Assembly: GCA_963781665.1 (NCBI GenBank)
Contig: CAWAGA010000002.1
Coordinates: forward strand, 186,001 to 250,000
Length of the DNA: 64,000 nt
Origin: JAJYIW01 sp963781665
GTDB lineage: Bacteria > Chloroflexota > Anaerolineae > Anaerolineales > Anaerolineaceae
Direction: 5' to 3'
The stretch's first letter is position 1; each line of letters starts with the position of its first letter. Position numbers and translations under genes: made by a program. Below are positions 26,288 through 34,433 of the stretch, in pieces. Below the pieces are notes generated by a model, which was given only the letters and a program-made list of their open reading frames with translations, was not told where the DNA came from and made no database searches.

Positions 26288-26583
26288 GGTACACAGTACC
26301 TGACCCCGACCAGTTCGTTGTGCCTGTACTCAGTCAGTTTTGCAGGATCTGACCTCAGTCAGGTACACAGTACCTGACCCCGACTAGTTCGTTGTGCCTG
26401 TACTCAGTCAGTTTTGCAGGATCTGACCTCAGTCAGGTACACAGTACCTGACCCCGACTAGTTCGTTGTGCCTGTACTCAGTCAGTTTTGCAGGATCTGA
26501 CCTCAGTCAGGTACACAGTACCTGACCCCGACTAGTTCGTTGTGCCTGTACTCAGTCAGTTTTGCAGGATCTGACCTCAGTCA
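26288..26583. repeat. Tandem array, 4 units of 74 bp, upstream of rsmG
   Basis: Four units begin at 26288, 26362, 26436 and 26510; units 2-4 appear identical and unit 1 differs by one base (C for T at unit position 23). Each junction creates 9-bp inverted arms GTCAGGTAC/GTACCTGAC around ACA. A fifth start at 26584 diverges after GGTA into the rsmG -10 box. The array fills nearly all of the 320-nt gap 26279-26598; no gene lies in it. Confidence 0.97.
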
Positions 26584-26585
26584 GG

Positions 26586-26591
26586 TATAAT
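26586..26591 (+). promoter_or_regulatory. Candidate -10 box of rsmG at the end of the repeat array
   Basis: TATAAT ends 7 nt before ATG 26599; no Shine-Dalgarno is present. TTGCAG (26562-26567) inside the last repeat is a poor -35 at 18 nt. Each repeat unit holds the same upstream DNA but has ACACAG where the -10 box sits here. Confidence 0.5.
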
Positions 26592-26598
26592 TCTTACC

Positions 26599-27312
26599 AT
26601 GGACAAATTGAAGCAAGGAGCGCAGGCGTTGTTGGGCCTGCGATTCACTACCCGCCAGGTTAACGCGCTCAGACGCTACGAACGAGAGCTCCTGGACTGG
26701 AATGCACGCTTCAATTTGACCGCCATCCGGGATGTCGAAGCCATCCGGGTCAAGCATTTCCTGGATTCACTGACCTGCTTGCTGGCGATGCGGGAATCCC
26801 CACCCAATCGCTTGATCGACATCGGCACCGGAGCCGGGTTTCCCGGCATCCCCTTGAAGATTGTCATGCCAAACTTGCAGTTGACGCTGGTCGAATCGGT
26901 GAGCAAGAAGGCCGAATTCTGCCAGCATGTGGTGCAAACCCTGTGTCTGGATGGGGTGGAGGTGATCTCTGCCAGGGCCGAGGAAGTTGCCCGTCTTCCG
27001 GCTCACCGCCAGCAGTACGATTGGGCGGTGGCACGGGCGGTGGCTGTATTGCCTGTACTGGTGGAGTACCTGCTCCCGCTGGTCAAGGTCGGTGGTCTGG
27101 CGCTGGCGCAGAAAGGGGAGAGCGCACACGCTGAAGCGCAATCGGCCGAACATGCCATGCAGTTGTTGGGTGGGCAGCTGCGCCAGCTCATCCCGGTGAC
27201 ATTGCCCGGCGTGGTCGACGAACGCTACCTGGTGGTGATTGACAAGGTTGCCGCAACACCACCTGCCTATCCCCGCCGAACAGGCATCCCCCAGAAAAAC
27301 CCATTAAAGTAA
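26599..27312 (+). CDS. rsmG: 16S rRNA (guanine-527-N7)-methyltransferase
   Basis: A 237-residue SAM-dependent methyltransferase. N-terminal helical part with WNARFNLTAIRD, then RHFLDSL-like KHFLDSLTC, SAM motif IDIGTGAGFPGIPLKI, LVESVSKKAEFC, and YDWAVARAVA: all RsmG hallmarks. It methylates G527 in the 530 loop of 16S rRNA. It is usually near mnmG or parAB; here it is alone behind the 74-bp array. Confidence 0.95.
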   Translation: MDKLKQGAQALLGLRFTTRQVNALRRYERELLDWNARFNLTAIRDVEAIRVKHFLDSLTCLLAMRESPPNRLIDIGTGAGFPGIPLKIVMPNLQLTLVESVSKKAEFCQHVVQTLCLDGVEVISARAEEVARLPAHRQQYDWAVARAVAVLPVLVEYLLPLVKVGGLALAQKGESAHAEAQSAEHAMQLLGGQLRQLIPVTLPGVVDERYLVVIDKVAATPPAYPRRTGIPQKNPLK

Positions 27313-27331
27313 TTAAATGGGCATGCTTTTT

Positions 27332-27429
27332 TGTAGGACATGCTTTAGCTTCTCCCCCATATAACAACGCTTTATCCTGCTGCATCAAGCCAAGACAACC
27401 CCATTGCATGGGGCAGTTCTTGTCCTACA
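27332..27429. repeat. 98-bp inverted-repeat element between convergent genes
   Basis: TGTAGGACA (27332-27340) and TGTCCTACA (27421-27429) bracket an inner hairpin with CCCCAT/ATGGGG arms near 27395-27415. It could be a bidirectional terminator for rsmG and the symporter gene, or a small mobile palindromic repeat. Confidence 0.55.
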
Positions 27430-27440
27430 TTCTACAAAAG

Positions 27441-28803
27441 CTATTCCGGTTGAATGCCCTTCAACGCTTCCTTGACGTCTTTCAAACGTTTCCCATGCAG
27501 TGGATAGAAATATAACGCCACCATCGCCAGGGCACAGCCGATCAAGGGCGGGATGGTCATGAAAATGCGGAAGCCATCACCAACCGTCGCTGGTTGGACG
27601 TCCAGGGCCGTATTATAACCATACAAAGGTAATAACCAGCCAAATACGAGCGAGGCCAGGGCTGAGCTCAGGGTAGTCAGCAGCCCGCTCATCCCAAAAT
27701 ACATGCCGGCTCGCCTCTCACCGGTTTTTACGTGGTCTTCATCAACCACGTCTGCCATGATGACGTCGCCCATCAAGATTAAACCGGCCAGGCCGATACC
27801 AATGAAGGCAGCCGCCAGGATAGCTTCCGTTGCGCCCCGCACGACCACCAGCGGAATGACTGACAGGCCGGTAATGGCGTACGCCAGCAGGGTGGTCGTG
27901 CGCGGTTCCAGGCGGCTGGCAATGAAATGACGCCAGGGCCATAAGGCTGCGCCGGCTACGATGAAGGCCGTCGCCAGCATGATGGTCGTCAAACCCGGAT
28001 CCCCACCGATGCTGTACTTAATGTAGAAGATCATCCCCATGGTGAGGGTGTTGGTGGCGAAAAAACGCAGGGTCTGGGCGCCGACCACGGTAATAAAACT
28101 GCGGTTGACGAAAGTTGCCTTTAACCGCGGATTTAAACGGGACAGATTGCTCGGCCGGCACATTCTTGCGTTCGAACATCCCCGGAATACCAACGTACAT
28201 CGCAACACCGGCGATCGCTGCAAAGATAATCCCCATCAATGGATATCCCAGGGCGGTTGCCAGGGTGGCTGGTAAGGCAGCGCCAATCAAAAGCCCTACC
28301 GTCTGGACGATATTCATCCGTACCGCGACGTCTGTGCGTTCCTTGTAGGTGGTAAACATCTCGGGGAAGAGTGCATAATAAGCCGTCGAGACGGCTGTCC
28401 CCAATCCTTCCCAAAGGAACAGCCCCAGGCCAAAATAGATCACCAGGCCGACCGGGTTTGAACGCCCGTCAAACGGTGCCATCCACAGCAAGGCAAACGT
28501 GATCACGTAAGGCCCGGTACAAAACAGCAGGTAAGGAATTCGCCGTCCCCAACGGGTCCGGGTACGGTCGCCGAGGTAGCCCAGAACAGGGTTATTGAAG
28601 GCATTGTAGACAGCGTAGATTGTCATGGCAATCGCCGCCCACGATACCGGCAGGTGCCGGACGTCAGTATAAAAGAATAAAAGTACCGCCCCTACCGCCT
28701 GGTAAGGGATGTTATTCCCCAGGTTGGCAATGCTGTACAACCAGCGCTGTTTATTGGTTGTAGTCCCTTGAAATTCTTTGCTCGAAACAGTTGCAGATGC
28801 CAT
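27441..28803 (-). pseudogene. GPH-family sugar:cation symporter, single-base frameshift
   Basis: The two halves of a 453-residue MFS-type transporter of the glycoside-pentoside-hexuronide family lie in different frames. The first half (28803 to about 28120) has GYLGDRTRTRWGRRIPYLL and about six membrane segments; the second resumes as TFVNRSFITVVGAQTLRFF and ends at 27441 with five or six more. Removing one C of the CC pair at 28118-28119 restores an uninterrupted gene of normal length. Sequencing error or a recent mutation are both possible. Neighbouring sugar genes suggest uptake of a glycoside. Confidence 0.85.
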
Positions 28804-28870
28804 TCAATCTCTTCTTTGAAAGCAACCGTAGATCAAGCGGTCAGATCGCTGCTATTCTCGACGAACCGCT

Positions 28871-29767
28871 TCACCCTGCTGAAATTAGCGATTTTAGATG
28901 CTGGTAGCCGATGATATGCACTCCAATATCTTTGAGGTAAGCGCCTAACTGCGGAGAGGTGAAGGTCTCGTAATCGGCGACCCGGCCCTGCCAATCTTTA
29001 GTGATAGCCCGCAGCTCGGGGGTATCCTTTGAAGGGTGGATGATGAAATGAGTCACACCGGCTGGCAACCCGGCAAGGGCCTGCCTGGCCTGTTCCATCT
29101 TGTTGGTAGGATCTTCCAATTTCAAACTGGCCATGCCATCGAGCAAAGGCATTCCCATTTCTTCCAATTGATACACTGCCTGGGCAGCCATGGCTGCCGT
29201 TTCCTGGTCCATCCCGCTGGCCATCCAATCAGCCTCGTCCATGCGGAAAATCATCGCCGGCAGGTGGTGCTCCAAGGCGAGCTGGATGTAAGCCATCATG
29301 AATTTCGGATGGGCGACCGTCCCCATGTGGGTGTCGATATGTGAAACCGGGACACCGGCCTTCAAGGCCCGCTCGACCTGGGCAGCCAGCTCGATTTGAA
29401 CAGCTTGCGGGTCACCGTGCGCCTGGGCATCCTCGGAGCGATGATAAAAACAGCCTTGTTCGTCTATCAGACCGGAAGCCGGGTCACGGGTCGAGATCGG
29501 GCCCCAGCGATAAGTCATCCACTCGCAGGTCAGGGTCAGGTGGACACCCATATCGACGCCGGGATGGATGCGGCAGTAATCGGCGGCTTCCAGGAACCAG
29601 GGGCAGGGCACCATCACGGCTCCGCACGAAATCACCCCGACTTCGGCCAGGTCCGCAAAAGCAGCCACACTGGCCTGGCACATCCCAATGTCATCCGTAT
29701 GGATGATGGCAAGACGATCGTCATTGGCAAAACCCAATTTGCGCAGCACAGGATTTGGATCTTTCAT
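28871..29767 (-). CDS. ChbG/YdjC-like carbohydrate deacetylase
   Basis: A 298-residue protein of the YdjC family. Metal-site motifs are HTDDIGMC near residue 23 (Asp-Asp), MGVHLTLT, and SHIDTHMGTV (HxxxH), as in ChbG diacetylchitobiose deacetylase. GAGGAG precedes the ATG at 29767. It lies 67 nt upstream of nothing on its strand except the symporter, with which it may form a sugar-uptake and processing operon (symporter downstream). Confidence 0.85.
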   Translation of the reverse strand: MKDPNPVLRKLGFANDDRLAIIHTDDIGMCQASVAAFADLAEVGVISCGAVMVPCPWFLEAADYCRIHPGVDMGVHLTLTCEWMTYRWGPISTRDPASGLIDEQGCFYHRSEDAQAHGDPQAVQIELAAQVERALKAGVPVSHIDTHMGTVAHPKFMMAYIQLALEHHLPAMIFRMDEADWMASGMDQETAAMAAQAVYQLEEMGMPLLDGMASLKLEDPTNKMEQARQALAGLPAGVTHFIIHPSKDTPELRAITKDWQGRVADYETFTSPQLGAYLKDIGVHIIGYQHLKSLISAG

Positions 29768-29929
29768 TTCACTCCTCTCGGTTGATTTTCCCCCCTTTGG
29801 CAAAACCCTCTTCGCTGCATGATAATAAAAGGATCAGAGGGGGTAGTTTTAATATGCTGTTATGGGAAAGATTTGTATGCTTCAAGCAATAAGTATAGTA
29901 TGAGTTGAAAATTGGTGTATAGCGTTTCC

Positions 29930-29958
29930 TTGCACCATTTTCAATTCTATGATAATAT
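29930..29958 (+). promoter_or_regulatory. Promoter of the HAD-tryptophanase operon
   Basis: TTGCAC (29930-29935), 17-nt spacer, TAATAT (29953-29958), 83 nt before the HAD start. Nothing else is visible in 29768-30040. Confidence 0.55.
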
Positions 29959-30040
29959 ATGGGCTGACGAGCGTCCGGGTGCCCCCCTCATCCGGATGCT
30001 CGTCAATTATTATGCTCCCCACTTTCAGGATGCAGCAGCA

Positions 30041-30697
30041 ATGGCCAATTTTGGTATCTTGTGGGATATGGATGGTGTGCTGGTTGACACCGGCGATCTA
30101 CATTACCAATCCTGGGTCGAAACCTTGAAGGATTACGGCTTTAACTTCGACCGGGATTTCTTTTCATCAACCTTTGGAATGAACAATACCGGGATTTTGA
30201 CCATTGTGTTCGGTTATCGTCCCGACCAGGCTTTATTGGAGGAGATTTCCGAAAAGAAAGAAGCCTGGTTCCGGCGGGTGATCAAGGGACACGTTGAAGC
30301 CATGCCGGGAGTGCTCGAATGGCTGCAGCAGCTTAAAGAATGGGGGTTCTACCAGGTGGTTGCATCGTCCGCACCGATGGCAAATGTCAGCGCGATGATC
30401 GAAGAGCTCCACTTCGCCCCATTTTTTGATGCACTCGTCTCGGGCGCAACCATGCCCGGTAAGCCCGACCCGGCTGTTTTTCTTGAATCAGCCCGGCGGA
30501 TTGAAGTCGACCCGGCTTGTTGTGTGGTGATTGAAGACGCCATACCCGGGGTTGAAGCTGCCAAACGGGCAGGGATGAAATGCATCGCGGTATTGACGAC
30601 CAACCCGGCCTCCGCCCTGGGAGCGGCAGACGTGATTGTCGAGCGATTGAACCTGTTGCCAGTAGAGACGGTTCGCAAGCTGCTAAATGCGTGCTAA
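30041..30697 (+). CDS. HAD superfamily hydrolase (beta-phosphoglucomutase-like)
   Basis: A 218-residue subfamily IA HAD protein: DMDGVLVD motif I (Asp9, Asp11), ASSAP motif II region, GKPDPAVFL motif III and VIEDAIPGVEAAKRAG motif IV. The cap domain is helical. Such enzymes are sugar phosphatases or phosphoglucomutases. Start ATG 30041 has AGGA 11 nt upstream; a longer frame from 29912 overlaps the promoter. It is followed after 25 nt by the tryptophanase gene. Confidence 0.85.
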   Translation: MANFGILWDMDGVLVDTGDLHYQSWVETLKDYGFNFDRDFFSSTFGMNNTGILTIVFGYRPDQALLEEISEKKEAWFRRVIKGHVEAMPGVLEWLQQLKEWGFYQVVASSAPMANVSAMIEELHFAPFFDALVSGATMPGKPDPAVFLESARRIEVDPACCVVIEDAIPGVEAAKRAGMKCIAVLTTNPASALGAADVIVERLNLLPVETVRKLLNAC

Positions 30698-30722
30698 ACT
30701 ATACGAGAATCAGGAGGAAAAT

Positions 30723-32099
30723 ATGGTCAAGTACCCTGTCGAACCTTTTCGGATAAAGATGGTCGAGCCGATCCGGCTGGTAAGCGCCGCAAACCGCCAG
30801 AAAGCGATGCAAAAGGCAGGCTATAACCTGTTCGCGTTACGAGCAGAAGACGTTTACGTCGATTTGCTGACCGATTCGGGCACCGGCGCGATGAGCCAGG
30901 ACCAGTGGGCAGCTATGCTAACCGGCGACGAATCTTACGCCGGGGCGCGCTCTTATTACCGTCTGTCTGATGTCATGACGGATATCTTCGGTTTCGAGCA
31001 CTTCGTCCCGACCCACCAGGGCCGGGCGGCTGAGAATATCCTGACCGCAGTCACCATAAAGCCCGGGATGTACGTGCCTTCAAATATGCATTTCGATACC
31101 ACCGAAGGGAACATCCGTGCCCGAGGCGGACGACCCACCAACCTGGTCATTAATGAGGCCTTCCAGCCTGCCAGCCAGTTCCCCTTCAAAGGCAATATGG
31201 ACATTGACATGCTGCGGGGCTTTATTGAGAAGGTTAAACCGGTCAACATCCCCTTTGGCACCATGACCATCACCAACAATGCCGGCGGCGGCCAACCGGT
31301 GTCCCTGGAAAACCTCAAAGCCGTGTCTGAAACCTACCACCACTACGGCATCCCCTTCTTTATCGACGCCTGCCGCTTTGCGGAAAATTCGTATTTCATC
31401 AAAATGCGTGAGCCTGGCTACAGCCAGCAAACCCCGCTCGAGATCGCCCGCCAGATCTTCAGCCTGGCTGATGGTGCCTTCATGAGCGCCAAGAAAGACG
31501 CCCTGGTCAATATCGGTGGTTTCCTGGCGGTGCGCGATGCTGACCTATTCCAGCGCATCTGCAATGAGCTGATTTTGCGTGAAGGTTTCATCACCTATGG
31601 CGGCCTGGCCGGCCGTGACCTCGATGCGATGGCTGTTGGGCTGCGCGAAGGGCTCGATGAGAGCTACCTGGCTTACCGGGTAGGACAAACAGCTTACCTG
31701 GGACAGCGTCTGCTTGCAAGCGGGATCCCGATTATTGAACCGCCGGGCGGGCACGCCATTTATGTGGATGCAGGCCAGCTGCTGCCGCATATTCCCCATG
31801 CAGAATTCCCTGGGCAGGCTCTGGCAGCCGCCCTTTACCTGGAAGGGGGTATCCGCGGCGTTGAAATTGGCTCGGTGATGTTCGCGCATCCCGACCCGGA
31901 CAGCGGAGAGATTATCTATCCCAACCTCGAGATGGTGCGCCTGGCAATCCCCCGCCGGGTGTATATGCAGAGCCACCTGGATTTTGTGGCCGACACCCTG
32001 GCTATGCTGGCTCAAAAACGCGACAGCTTGCGCGGCTATCGCATCACCTATTCGCCGGAGTTGTTACGCCATTTTACAGCCAGGTTTGAACCCCTGTAA
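30723..32099 (+). CDS. tnaA: Tryptophanase / tyrosine phenol-lyase family beta-eliminating lyase, probably tryptophanase
   Basis: A 458-residue PLP enzyme. The PLP lysine is in MSAKKD (Lys258); the phosphate/aldimine neighbourhood THQGRAAEN is intact. Two discriminating positions point to tryptophanase: Asp125 in NMHFDTT (Asp in TnaA, Thr in tyrosine phenol-lyase) and VEIGS, with a hydrophobic residue where TPL has the substrate Arg. In contrast GLAGRDLDAM resembles TPL. Reaction: tryptophan to indole, pyruvate and ammonia. A strong AGGAGG precedes the start. There is no TnaC-like leader peptide evident. The upstream HAD gene is an unusual partner. Confidence 0.83.
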   Translation: MVKYPVEPFRIKMVEPIRLVSAANRQKAMQKAGYNLFALRAEDVYVDLLTDSGTGAMSQDQWAAMLTGDESYAGARSYYRLSDVMTDIFGFEHFVPTHQGRAAENILTAVTIKPGMYVPSNMHFDTTEGNIRARGGRPTNLVINEAFQPASQFPFKGNMDIDMLRGFIEKVKPVNIPFGTMTITNNAGGGQPVSLENLKAVSETYHHYGIPFFIDACRFAENSYFIKMREPGYSQQTPLEIARQIFSLADGAFMSAKKDALVNIGGFLAVRDADLFQRICNELILREGFITYGGLAGRDLDAMAVGLREGLDESYLAYRVGQTAYLGQRLLASGIPIIEPPGGHAIYVDAGQLLPHIPHAEFPGQALAAALYLEGGIRGVEIGSVMFAHPDPDSGEIIYPNLEMVRLAIPRRVYMQSHLDFVADTLAMLAQKRDSLRGYRITYSPELLRHFTARFEPL

Positions 32100-32138
32100 G
32101 GCGTTGTATGGATCATCGCAAATTGGGCGAATAATCAA

Positions 32139-33266
32139 CTATTGAAGAATACTGCCCTTTCCTTTCCAGACAGGATCACGAAGGATGAGAATAGCGATGA
32201 TCGCCAGTAATACCAGAGCGTAAACGCCGATGCCGAAAGAATAAGCGATGTCGTTTGGTTTGAAACCCAGTGCAACGATGAAGTTCAACACCTGGTCGAT
32301 CACTCCATGGAGGAAGGCAGCTAACAGGATGCTGCCTGAGCGCAGCACCGCGTAGCTCAGAACGACAGCATTGCCGGTGGAGAAAAGCGTCATCAGTAAA
32401 ACACCGAGGTAGGGGTGACCCGGGTAGTTAGCGCCCATCAGGATAATTGGCCAGTGCCACATCCCCCAAATCACCCCCAATAAAAGAACACCGCGCGTCC
32501 GGCCTATTTTAAAGAGTTCACTCTGCAGGTAACCTCGCCACCCAAACTCCTCTCCGAAGAAGATAACGATGCTGAGCAGCGGCGCCAACAGAACTGATTG
32601 AACCGCGCTGATGACCAGGATAATTGCGGGGCTTAACTCTGCAGAGGCGCGGATTGGTACTAATGTCGCCCCTCCCAGACCGGTGACGGCGTTGAGAAAT
32701 GCCTGCAAGGCATAAAAAGCGATGATCCCCAAACTGAAGACCAACCAGTACCATCCTTTCCCCCAGCTCAGCCACACCTGGGCCATAGCCTCTCGACCTG
32801 CTGACAGGCGTAAAACGACCAGGAAGAGCAGTCCCAGGAAGGTCAGAATCTGAGGAAGGGTGGTTGCAAGCGCAAACATATTAACTGTCGGAGAAATCCA
32901 GATGCCCATCACTCCCAGCCCATAGACCAGGGTGAGCAGCAGAAAGTAATAATAGAACCAGCGGCCTCGCCCGGCAGGTCTGGAATGGAAGATAGGGCTT
33001 TCACGGAATACAAACAGACTTAACACGATGGCAATGAACGCCGGCAGCAGTGTTTGCAGTTGCTGGATGATAGCAATACTCGGGATGGACAGGCCTCCCC
33101 GTAAATAAATTGCCAGGTCGAGGAGCCAGGTCAACCCAAAGGTCAGGCCCAGGAATATGGCCACATGCCGCCATTCAGGCCTGCGGATGGCTTCCTCACT
33201 TGGTACAGAAATGGTGGTCTGGCTTGATCGAGCCTTTTGGATCGGGGTACTTTCTTTTCGTATCAT
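32139..33266 (-). CDS. CPBP family intramembrane metalloprotease
   Basis: A 375-residue multi-pass membrane protein with the Abi/CAAX signature: EEFGWRGYLQ (EExxxR), WGMWHWP (FxxxH-type His) and HGVIDQ. About eight to nine hydrophobic segments. The ATG shares one base with the stop of the winged-helix gene upstream (TAATG), so translation is coupled. Family members process prenylated proteins or confer self-immunity; the substrate here is unknown. Confidence 0.85.
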   Translation of the reverse strand: MIRKESTPIQKARSSQTTISVPSEEAIRRPEWRHVAIFLGLTFGLTWLLDLAIYLRGGLSIPSIAIIQQLQTLLPAFIAIVLSLFVFRESPIFHSRPAGRGRWFYYYFLLLTLVYGLGVMGIWISPTVNMFALATTLPQILTFLGLLFLVVLRLSAGREAMAQVWLSWGKGWYWLVFSLGIIAFYALQAFLNAVTGLGGATLVPIRASAELSPAIILVISAVQSVLLAPLLSIVIFFGEEFGWRGYLQSELFKIGRTRGVLLLGVIWGMWHWPIILMGANYPGHPYLGVLLMTLFSTGNAVVLSYAVLRSGSILLAAFLHGVIDQVLNFIVALGFKPNDIAYSFGIGVYALVLLAIIAILILRDPVWKGKGSILQ

Positions 33267-33607
33267 TAATTAGTTGTCTCTTTTTGATCCGGTTCGTTCG
33301 ATGGTAAGGTTTCAGCCAGCTTCTTCAGCTGTTTGCGGTAAGCAGCAAAAGCTGATTTGCCCTCAGGCGTGAGCGTCAGCAGGGTCTGGGGAACCTTGCC
33401 ACGGAAGATTTTCTCAATGTGGACGTACCCCCCCTGTTCGAGGCGTCCAAGGTGGGTGGAGAGGTTGCCTTTGGTCAGCCCAGTCTCGCGCAGGAGGTAG
33501 AGAAAATCGGCTTGCCCGGCAGCAACCAGGACTGCCATGATCATCATGCGCGATGGCTCGTGGATCAACCGGTCGACGCCGGCCGCAAAATTAATTTCAG
33601 CGATCAT
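33266..33607 (-). CDS. Winged-helix transcriptional regulator
   Basis: A 113-residue protein with a single winged-helix domain (FLYLLRETGLTKGNLSTHLGRLEQGGYV) and a charged C-terminus, of the DNA-binding wHTH group related to ArsR/MarR. ATG 33607 has AAGGAGG upstream. It sits between two membrane protein genes in one operon; the operon's promoter carries a 12-bp palindrome directly after the -10 box, so autoregulation is likely. Confidence 0.85.
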   Translation of the reverse strand: MIAEINFAAGVDRLIHEPSRMMIMAVLVAAGQADFLYLLRETGLTKGNLSTHLGRLEQGGYVHIEKIFRGKVPQTLLTLTPEGKSAFAAYRKQLKKLAETLPSNEPDQKETTN

Positions 33608-33635
33608 TCCCTTCCTCCTTGGTGCCGCAACAGCC

Positions 33636-34271
33636 TCATATGCTTTCTCCCGCAGGCGGAACGGTCCCATGTAAGTAACGAAAGAGTGTAATGCCACCCG
33701 AGATGACAAACCAAATACCATCAATAAATGATGTCAGCAATTCCGCAAGCCCCTGGCTCGGGTTGAAGAGGGAAATCACAATTCCGGTCAGAACCAACGC
33801 TCCTGCAAGCAGGGATAAACGTAGCAGCCGGAAGCGATAGCTCAAATAAAGAACTACAAGACCGGAGATCAACCCAATAAGTAGGGGTATCCAGGTGTGG
33901 ATATTCTGGGAGTTGGGAACCAGGGCGACCAGTAAGACGCACACCAAACCGATGGCAGCGGCGAAGATATAGCGCAGGCGGCGCGGCCCTGCCTGCCCTG
34001 CCGGGTAGGCAACAAACCCTGAGCGCGGATAGGTCATCCGGGCTTTAACCGCCTGCACTGCCCGGCGGCTGAACCAGAAGAGAACCAGGACTGCGGCAAA
34101 CAAAGCAATGTTAGCTAGAACCGACCCTGCTGAAGTACCGGTTATTCTCGACTGCAGCAGGAAATAAACACTCATAATCATCAATAACAAGCCGACAGCA
34201 ATTTCGTTGAGGCCATCGACATACCAATACCCCTGTGTGCGGCGAATGATTGTATCGATATGATTGTTCAC
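33636..34271 (-). CDS. Multi-pass membrane protein of unknown function
   Basis: A 211-residue protein with about six hydrophobic helices (paired near 25-45, 50-75, 105-125, 128-160, 165-185 and the end). The start is GTG 34271 (VNNHIDTIIRR) with AAAGGAT upstream; an ATG at 34325 lies between the promoter boxes and can be excluded. First gene of the three-gene module with a regulator and a CPBP protease. I do not recognise the family. Confidence 0.75.
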   Translation of the reverse strand: MNNHIDTIIRRTQGYWYVDGLNEIAVGLLLMIMSVYFLLQSRITGTSAGSVLANIALFAAVLVLFWFSRRAVQAVKARMTYPRSGFVAYPAGQAGPRRLRYIFAAAIGLVCVLLVALVPNSQNIHTWIPLLIGLISGLVVLYLSYRFRLLRLSLLAGALVLTGIVISLFNPSQGLAELLTSFIDGIWFVISGGITLFRYLHGTVPPAGESI

Positions 34272-34301
34272 GTTTAATCCTTTAAAAACCGGTTTGTGTT
34301 T

Positions 34302-34313
34302 CAAACTAGTTTG
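34302..34313. promoter_or_regulatory. Palindromic operator CAAACTAGTTTG
   Basis: A perfect 12-bp palindrome begins 2 nt after the -10 box, covering the likely start site. Immediately downstream GTTTG and CAAAC form a further inverted pair. Binding by the wHTH protein encoded in the operon is inferred. Confidence 0.6.
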
Positions 34314-34314
34314 T

Positions 34315-34342
34315 ATTATATTCATTTACATAAATTTGTCAA
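34315..34342 (-). promoter_or_regulatory. Promoter of the membrane protein-wHTH-CPBP operon
   Basis: TTGACA (34337-34342), 16-nt spacer, TATAAT (34315-34320), both perfect matches. Confidence 0.85.
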
Positions 34343-34351
34343 GGGTTATTT

Positions 34352-34405
34352 TAAGATAAAAAACCTGGGACAAAAACGACTAGGGTCGCTGCCATTCCAG
34401 GCTTT
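34352..34405 (-). terminator. Terminator after the MazG fusion gene
   Basis: Nested stems (outer AGCCTGG/CCCAGGT, inner CGAC/GTCG) run into TTTTTTATC on the minus strand, about 30 nt past the stop. Confidence 0.65.
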
Positions 34406-34433
34406 ATAAATCTGCGATACAGTGCCAACCAGC

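Noticed and set aside
26288..26583. Repeat array as a CRISPR
   Set aside because: Units are contiguous and identical over 74 bp with no unique spacers, and no cas genes are present.
30723..32099. Calling the lyase tyrosine phenol-lyase
   Set aside because: The Thr124 and Arg381 equivalents of TPL are Asp and a hydrophobic residue, as in tryptophanase.
33636..34325. ATG at 34325 as start of the membrane protein
   Set aside because: It sits between the -35 and -10 boxes; the downstream GTG has an AAAGGAT site.
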